Positions 31,993 through 36,835 of a DNA stretch of 36,835 nucleotides are shown here, in pieces. Made by a program: the position numbers and the translations under genes. Each line of letters starts with the position of its first letter. Positions within the stretch are counted from its first letter, which is position 1. The notes beneath the pieces were generated by a model that worked only from the letters and a program-made list of their open reading frames with translations, had not been told where the DNA came from and searched no databases. The stretch is from contig NZZG01000157.1 of assembly GCA_002698575.1 (NCBI GenBank), positions 1 through 36,835 of the forward strand, written 5' to 3'. This DNA comes from Pimelobacter sp. Lineage in GTDB: Bacteria > Actinomycetota > Actinomycetes > Propionibacteriales > Nocardioidaceae.

Positions 31993-33774
31993 ATGCACGC
32001 CCAGCGCAGGTCTGTCCGACGAGGTGCCACGGGACGGCTGTCCGGGCCGACCACCCGCCCGGGAATCGCCGGGCTGGGGGCCGCCACCCTCGCACTGGCC
32101 CTGGCCACACCCCTGATGGGCCTCGCCGACGCGAGCGCCTCGACGGCCGCGGTGGGCGACGAGGTCGTCGCCTGGGTGGAGGTCGAGGACGGGCAGATCA
32201 GCGGTGGCGCGGCGGGCCCGCCGGCCTTCAACTCCGGCGACCACAGCAACTTCTCCGGCACCGGTTCCTACACGTTCCGCGAGACCGGGATGACGTCCAC
32301 GATGAGCGTGGAGGTCCCGGCGGCGGGCACCTACCCCGTCTACGTGCGCTACGCCGCCGGCCCGCTGGGCCCCGACGAGAACGTCACCCGCTCGATGGGT
32401 CTGCTGACCAACGGCGGTGCGCGCCAGCAGATGAGCCTTCCGATGACCAGCTTCGAGGACTGGGAGGCCTGGCGCTTCGTCCAGTACGACGTGCAGCTCG
32501 ACCAGGGTGCCAACACCCTCGCCCTCCAGTGCGACCGGGGCGTCGACTTCTGCCGACTCAACTTCGACGCGATCCAGGTGGGCGGCACCGCCCCGGACCC
32601 GTGCGTGGCCACGATCCCCTCGCCGGGCTACACCGCCCTGTTCGACGGCACGTTCGCGTCGTTCGACGCCTGGCGCAAGGCCGGCACCGGCGGCTTCGGA
32701 CGGCAGACCGACTGCTCCATCCGCAGCTTCCGAGGACCGGGTGCCGAGTGGCTGACCGAGCCGCAGACGGGTCCGTACACACTCAGGGTGGACTGGCGCC
32801 GTGACGGGTCGAACGACGACTCGACGGTCTTCCTGGCCTCCAGCGGTCGCGGTGGTGCCGACCCGGTGGGCGGCCTCGGCATCTCGATCGGCGCCGACAC
32901 CGGGACCATCCAGCCGACCGGAGGCGCTCCCGCCCCCGCCGATGCGAGCGCGGTCGCTGCCGCCGTACGGCCCCTCGGCGAGTGGAACACCTTCACCATC
33001 GAGCTGACCGAGACGTCCGTGGAGGTCTTCCTCAACGGAACGCCGATCAACGCGTTGGAGACGGACGCGGGGGACGTCGGGAGCGGCTTCATCGGTCTGC
33101 AGAACCGCAGCTTCATCGACGAGGTCGACTTCCGCGACATCGAGGTCAAGGCGGGCGTGGAGCCCGACCTGGTGGACTCGACGACCTCCGTGGTGACCGC
33201 GCCGGCCACCGCGACGGTCAAGCGCGACACCGTCTCCGTCTCCGTGGAGGTGGCCTCGGAGGGCCAGACGCCGACCGGCGACGTCGAGCTGTCCCTCGGT
33301 GACCATGCGACCACGACCGTGCCACTGGTCGACGGTGTCGCCACCGCGCGGGTCGGGCCCTTCGACACCGTCGGAGACCTCTCGCTCGAGGCCCACTACC
33401 TCGGCGACGACGCGACCAGGCCGAGTGCGAGCCCGGTGTCGATCATCGAGGTGGTCAAGGCCACTCCCGCGCTGGGGGTCACGGTGCGCCCTCGCAGGGT
33501 GGTGGCCAGGAGGACCACGGCCAAGCTGGTGATCGCCGTCAAGGAGCGGGCCGTCTCCCCGTCCGGGAAGGTGCGGGTGCGGATCGCCGGGAGCATCGGC
33601 AAGAAGCGCTACGTCACCGCTCTGGAGAACGGCCGCGCGACCATCAGGCTCAAGCGGTTCCGGAAGGCCGGCACGGCGCGTGCCACGGTGACCTACCTCG
33701 GTGACGGCCTCACCGAGTCCGCCTCGGTGACCGAGAGGATCGCGGTGAAGAAGGCGAAGAAGCGGCGCCGGTAG
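31993..33774 (+). CDS. Secreted multidomain carbohydrate-binding/DUF1080/Ig-like protein
   Basis: The 593-residue protein begins with a basic signal peptide and hydrophobic core (about 24-50). A beta-rich domain (about 57-195) resembles CBM6/CBM35, with VEVEDGQI near its start, TYPVYVRYAAGP and NTLALQCDRGVDFCRLNFDAIQV. Residues about 207-395 match the 3-keto-disaccharide hydrolase (DUF1080) / LamG-like fold, with YTALFDGTFASFDAWRKAG, EWNTFTIELTETSVEVFLNG and GFIGLQNRSFIDEVDFRDIEV. Two Ig-like repeats follow (about 397-593), and the end is Lys/Arg-rich. It probably binds or processes glycans outside the cell; enzymatic activity is not proven. GAGGAG lies 4-5 bases before ATG 31993. Confidence 0.82.
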   Translation: MHAQRRSVRRGATGRLSGPTTRPGIAGLGAATLALALATPLMGLADASASTAAVGDEVVAWVEVEDGQISGGAAGPPAFNSGDHSNFSGTGSYTFRETGMTSTMSVEVPAAGTYPVYVRYAAGPLGPDENVTRSMGLLTNGGARQQMSLPMTSFEDWEAWRFVQYDVQLDQGANTLALQCDRGVDFCRLNFDAIQVGGTAPDPCVATIPSPGYTALFDGTFASFDAWRKAGTGGFGRQTDCSIRSFRGPGAEWLTEPQTGPYTLRVDWRRDGSNDDSTVFLASSGRGGADPVGGLGISIGADTGTIQPTGGAPAPADASAVAAAVRPLGEWNTFTIELTETSVEVFLNGTPINALETDAGDVGSGFIGLQNRSFIDEVDFRDIEVKAGVEPDLVDSTTSVVTAPATATVKRDTVSVSVEVASEGQTPTGDVELSLGDHATTTVPLVDGVATARVGPFDTVGDLSLEAHYLGDDATRPSASPVSIIEVVKATPALGVTVRPRRVVARRTTAKLVIAVKERAVSPSGKVRVRIAGSIGKKRYVTALENGRATIRLKRFRKAGTARATVTYLGDGLTESASVTERIAVKKAKKRRR

Positions 33775-33786
33775 CCCGCCCCGGGG

Positions 33787-36192
33787 TCACGGCTCGCCGG
33801 CGGACTCGAGCAGCGTCACGCTGCCCACGTCTCCGTCGAGCCGTACCCGGTCGCCGGTCTGGAGGAACCGGGTCGCCTGCCGCGCGTTGACGACGCAGGG
33901 CAGTCCGTACTCGCGGGCGATGACCGCCCCGTGCGAGACCGAGCTGCCCAGGTCCGTCACGAGGCCACCGATGAGGGAGAAGTACGGCGTCCAGCCGATG
34001 TCGGTGATCGGGGTGACCAGGATCTCGCCGGGGGACAGCCGGGCTGCCTCGTCGAGCGTGTGCGCCACCCGGACGACGCCCTCGACGACTCCACGCGAGG
34101 CGGGGCGTCCCTGGAGCACGCCGTCGCTGACGTCGACGACCTGGGGTTCCAGCGGGTGCGGCAACCCGACCGAGATCTCGGGGAACTCGAGACGTTGCTG
34201 GTGCTCCAGCGCGGCGCGACGCGCCAGCGCCTGCTGCACGGCGGCCTGCGTCGGGCTCGCGATGAACGGCGTCAGCTCGTCGGTGGTGAAGAAGCAGACG
34301 AGGTCCGCGTCGGGGAGGCTCCCCTCGGCGACGAGCTGCTCGCCGAGGTGGCGGAAGGCCACCTGGAAGCGGTGGGCGACCTCGACCAGCTGGGACTTGG
34401 TGTGCTCGCGGCGACGGATCGCGTTGTGGGCCCGGGGCAGGATGCGGCGCAGGCCTCGACCCAGGGTCGCGGGATCCACGGCCTCGGTGCTGATCTCGCG
34501 CCGGCCGCCGGTCAGCAACCGGGCGTGGACGCCTGCCTGCATGCTCTGCACCAACGGTGCGAGGTCGTCGCGCCACGCGGGGTCGCGCACGCACAGCTCG
34601 CGGTAGCCGCGATGGCCGTGGTGCTCCAGGAACCGTTCCAGGCCGCGTGCCAGGGAGGCGTCGGTGCGCAGCCAGGCCAGCGCCGCCTCGATGCTCGGGT
34701 CGACGAACCCGTCCTGGGCGTGCGGGTGGGCGGCCACGGAGTCGAGCAGCTCGTCGAGCTCGTCGAGCATCACCGCGCTCTCGACGCCGCTCGCGCCGGC
34801 GAGCAGGCGCACGGCCTCGGCCTGCTCGGCCACCGTGCTGGCGTTGGAGGAGTCCGAGACCATGTTCTCGACGATCGTGCACAGGAAGCCCGAGAGGGCC
34901 GAGGACTGGATGTGCACGGCCATGCAGCGGTCGAAGAAGGCCTGCTTGCCGGAGATCTCGGCCCAGGTCGCGGCGGCGTCGGGCCCGGGGCGGATCGAGA
35001 ACCGGGCGAGGTCGCGCCCGAAGGCGTCCACGACGCGCGGGGCGCTGAGGCAGAAACGCAGCAGCTTCGACGTGTTGAGCACCCGGCGGGCGAGGGGGAG
35101 CGGCGGTGGGTCGGTCAGCTCGGGGACGAGCCGGCCGCAGATCGCCTGCGCGGTCTGGTCGGCGTTGGAGCCGAGGATGGCGGCGGACATGACCACGTTG
35201 CCGCTGAGGTTGAGGAACAGGTGTCCGAACGCCGAGGCCGTCACCTGCCAGGTCGGGTCGATGCCGGCACGTGCGCCGACGCTGACCTGCATGTGCTGGA
35301 GCCCGTAGTCGATGCCCCACCCGGTGAACGACATCGTCAGGGGACAGACCGCGCCCGGCATCATCTCGCTCACGTTGCTGATGGTGAGGACGTCGTCGGG
35401 GCGCGGGAGGACCGAGTCGAACTCGTTGAGGTCGGCCGGCAGGGTCGTGATCGGTCTGGCCTGGAGCCAGAACAATGCTCCTGAGCGGTCGATGGCCCAC
35501 TCCAGGTCGAGGGGGTGGCCCTCGTGGGCGGCCGCGGCCCTGGCCCCCCGGGCGATCTCCGCGACCTGCTCGTCGGTCAGCAGCGCAGCGTCCCCGACCA
35601 GGTCGCGTCCGAGCACGTGGCCCTCGCGGGTGACGCGGTAGTGGTCCGGGGTGGCCTCGCCGCTGACCAGCGCCTCACCGAGGCCGGCGACGGCATCGAT
35701 GACGAGCACGTCGCGGCGAGCGCTCACCGGGTCGGCGGTGAAGACGACTCCGGCGAACGCGGCGTCGACCATGCACTGCACGACGACGTTCATGCTCACC
35801 GAGGCGCCGTCGAGGGTGTCGGCCCGGTAGCTCGTGGCCCGCTCCGTCGCGGCGGAGGCGACGCAGAGGTCGATGGCCTCGCGCAGCCCGTGCCCGTCGG
35901 CGACGCCGAGCACCGTCTCGTACTGCCCCGCGAAGGAGGCCTCCGCGCCGTCCTCGCCCTGGGCCGAGGACCGCACCGCGACCGCGGGGGCGCCGAGGGC
36001 ACGGTGGTGCTCGTCGAGGTCCTCGGGGTAGCTGCCCTGCCGGGCGTCACGGATCACGAACGCCGGGGGGACGGCGAGTCCCATGCCGACCAGGCGTGCC
36101 AGCCCGTAGGCCTTGCCGCCGACGGAGGCATCGTGGACCTGGTCGAGCGAGAGGATCTCGCCGCCGGCCTCGGCGATGTTCTGCTGGGTCAC
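33787..36192 (-). CDS. PEP synthase / rifampin phosphotransferase-like enzyme
   Basis: The 801-residue protein has an N-terminal ATP-grasp PEP/pyruvate-binding domain, with GGKAYGLARLVGMGLAVPPAF and VRSSAQGEDGAEASFAGQYE. A central helical region of about 400 residues follows, and the chain ends with a PEP-utiliser swivelling domain. There the phospho-carrier His754 lies in LVTDLGSSVSHGAVIAREYG. The order ATP-grasp, middle domain, His domain matches rifampin phosphotransferase (Rph) rather than classical PpsA, which places the His domain before a C-terminal barrel. Rph relatives phosphorylate rifamycins, but many homologues have unknown substrates. GTG 36192 follows GGAG; the longer frame to 36261 would reach through the promoter. 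Confidence 0.82.
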   Translation of the reverse strand: MTQQNIAEAGGEILSLDQVHDASVGGKAYGLARLVGMGLAVPPAFVIRDARQGSYPEDLDEHHRALGAPAVAVRSSAQGEDGAEASFAGQYETVLGVADGHGLREAIDLCVASAATERATSYRADTLDGASVSMNVVVQCMVDAAFAGVVFTADPVSARRDVLVIDAVAGLGEALVSGEATPDHYRVTREGHVLGRDLVGDAALLTDEQVAEIARGARAAAAHEGHPLDLEWAIDRSGALFWLQARPITTLPADLNEFDSVLPRPDDVLTISNVSEMMPGAVCPLTMSFTGWGIDYGLQHMQVSVGARAGIDPTWQVTASAFGHLFLNLSGNVVMSAAILGSNADQTAQAICGRLVPELTDPPPLPLARRVLNTSKLLRFCLSAPRVVDAFGRDLARFSIRPGPDAAATWAEISGKQAFFDRCMAVHIQSSALSGFLCTIVENMVSDSSNASTVAEQAEAVRLLAGASGVESAVMLDELDELLDSVAAHPHAQDGFVDPSIEAALAWLRTDASLARGLERFLEHHGHRGYRELCVRDPAWRDDLAPLVQSMQAGVHARLLTGGRREISTEAVDPATLGRGLRRILPRAHNAIRRREHTKSQLVEVAHRFQVAFRHLGEQLVAEGSLPDADLVCFFTTDELTPFIASPTQAAVQQALARRAALEHQQRLEFPEISVGLPHPLEPQVVDVSDGVLQGRPASRGVVEGVVRVAHTLDEAARLSPGEILVTPITDIGWTPYFSLIGGLVTDLGSSVSHGAVIAREYGLPCVVNARQATRFLQTGDRVRLDGDVGSVTLLESAGEP

Positions 36193-36242
36193 GTCTGCTC
36201 CACTCGCACGGCACCGGGGTCGCCGACCGCGACGCCTAAGAC

Positions 36243-36271
36243 ACCGTATGAATCCGGTCACACCGTGTCAA
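36243..36271 (-). promoter_or_regulatory. Promoter of the Rph-like gene
   Basis: On the minus strand a perfect -35 TTGACA (36266-36271) is followed after exactly 17 bases by -10 TACGGT (36243-36248). Transcription would start near 36236, leaving a leader of about 44 bases before GTG 36192. Confidence 0.6.
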
Positions 36272-36384
36272 TGCCCACCTCCGCCCCGGCCCGTGCGAAT
36301 CGCGCGTCGCGGATGCCACCGCCTACACTTCCCTGGTCGCGTACATCGGCGCCCAGGGCGCCCAACGACCGGGGGAGACGGCAC

Positions 36385-36835
36385 ATGCGGGTGGCCGTGG
36401 TGGCAGTCCTTGCCGTGCTGGTCAGTGTTCTGACCGCCGGAGCCAGCGGCGAGACGGCCGGCTCGGTGGTGCGCGACAACTTGAACGGCGAGGACGTGCG
36501 GCTGACCCTGCCGACCGGCTCCGGACCACCGAAGGGCCTGGTGATCTGGTTCCACGGGCAGGGCGGTGGCGTCAACGACAAGATCGACGGCCCCTTCCTG
36601 CGCACCCTGACCCGCGAGGGCTACGCGATCGCCTCCTCCGAGTTCCACCTGCAGGCGTGGGGCAACGCCGAGACCACCGACGACACCGTGCGCCTGACCG
36701 AGTGGGCCGAGGAGCAGGTCGGCATGCCGGTCCTGCTCTGGGTCTCCGGCTCGATGGGGGGCGCCACCTCGCTCAACGCGATGCTGCACGGTGCCACCCC
36801 GCCGACCTGCTGGTACGGCGTGAAGCCCGCGATCT
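36385..36835 (+). CDS. Secreted alpha/beta-hydrolase-like protein (3' end outside window)
   Basis: The first 150 residues are present; the gene continues past the window. A short signal peptide (VAVVAVLAVLVSVLTAGASG) is followed by LVIWFHGQGGG (about 54-64). That is the HG-containing oxyanion stretch of alpha/beta hydrolases. The nucleophile elbow VSGSMGGATS comes later, with Ser in G-x-S-x-G (about residue 122-126). This looks like an extracellular esterase, lipase or peptidase-like hydrolase; the substrate is unknown. ATG 36385 follows GGGGGAG by 7 bases. It is divergent from the Rph-like gene, with about 190 bases between them. Confidence 0.75.
   Translation, partial: MRVAVVAVLAVLVSVLTAGASGETAGSVVRDNLNGEDVRLTLPTGSGPPKGLVIWFHGQGGGVNDKIDGPFLRTLTREGYAIASSEFHLQAWGNAETTDDTVRLTEWAEEQVGMPVLLWVSGSMGGATSLNAMLHGATPPTCWYGVKPAI

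Noticed and set aside
30610..33396. A 928-residue minus-strand open frame across the two secreted-protein genes
   Set aside because: It spans two genes with clear domains on the other strand plus their promoter region. Its translation is low-complexity and unlike any family.

Overview
The window is high-GC DNA with GTG starts, 4-base GTGA/ATGA gene overlaps and actinobacterial gene families. These include SepX/GlpR, CbtAB, a CobI-CobJ fusion, an Rv2231c-type CobC and a fused ChlI-ChlD chelatase. Gene style and a dispersed hairpin repeat point to an actinomycete of the Nocardioides type; the genus is an inference.

Layout. (1) 1-1343: a tandem hairpin repeat, a SepX/GlpR-like divisome membrane protein and tRNA-Ala(CGC). 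(2) 1307-3805: a remnant integrated element in the 3' end of that tRNA. It is bounded by a 36-bp direct repeat and holds an excisionase-like HTH gene, the 5' stub of a tyrosine integrase and an XRE/AbiEii toxin-antitoxin pair. (3) 3859-5145: a glutaminase with a C-terminal STAS domain and an unusual SxxN in place of the catalytic SxxK. (4) 5181-8436: a TetR regulator, an SRPBCC protein and a single-chain fatty-acid desaturase/ferredoxin-reductase fusion, with a perfect 10-bp-arm palindrome over the tetR promoter and start codon.

(5) 8500-30305: an aerobic cobalamin (B12) biosynthesis locus with four cobalamin riboswitches. Plus strand: riboswitch-cobN-cobF-cobQ-cobK. Minus strand: riboswitch-cbtB-cbtA-cobT-cobD. 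Minus strand: riboswitch-chlID-type chelatase-cobO-cobB-cobC-FhuF-like [2Fe-2S] protein. Plus strand: NUDIX-cobL fusion-cobM-TPR protein. Minus strand: riboswitch-cobG-cobH-cobIJ. Together these cover precorrin-2 to hydrogenobyrinic acid (CobI, G, J, M, F, K, L, H), a,c-amidation (CobB), cobalt uptake (CbtAB) and insertion (CobN plus the ChlID-like motor), adenosylation (CobO), further amidation (CobQ), aminopropanol attachment (CobC, CobD) and lower-ligand activation (CobT). CobA/SUMT, CobU/P, CobS/V and BluB are not in the window.

(6) 30397-33774: two secreted carbohydrate-active proteins, a GH30 glycosidase and a CBM/DUF1080/Ig-like protein; the second has a promoter preceded by clustered palindromes. 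(7) 33787-36192: a PEP-synthase/rifampin-phosphotransferase-like enzyme. (8) 36385 to the window end: a secreted alpha/beta-hydrolase, cut by the window edge.

Most unusual points: the NUDIX-CbiE-CbiT three-domain fusion, the FhuF-like iron-sulfur protein at the end of a B12 operon, the desaturase-reductase fusion with its palindromic operator, the tRNA-embedded toxin-antitoxin element, the Asn-for-Lys change in glutaminase, and a genome-dispersed repeat that supplies the cobN stop and cobF start.
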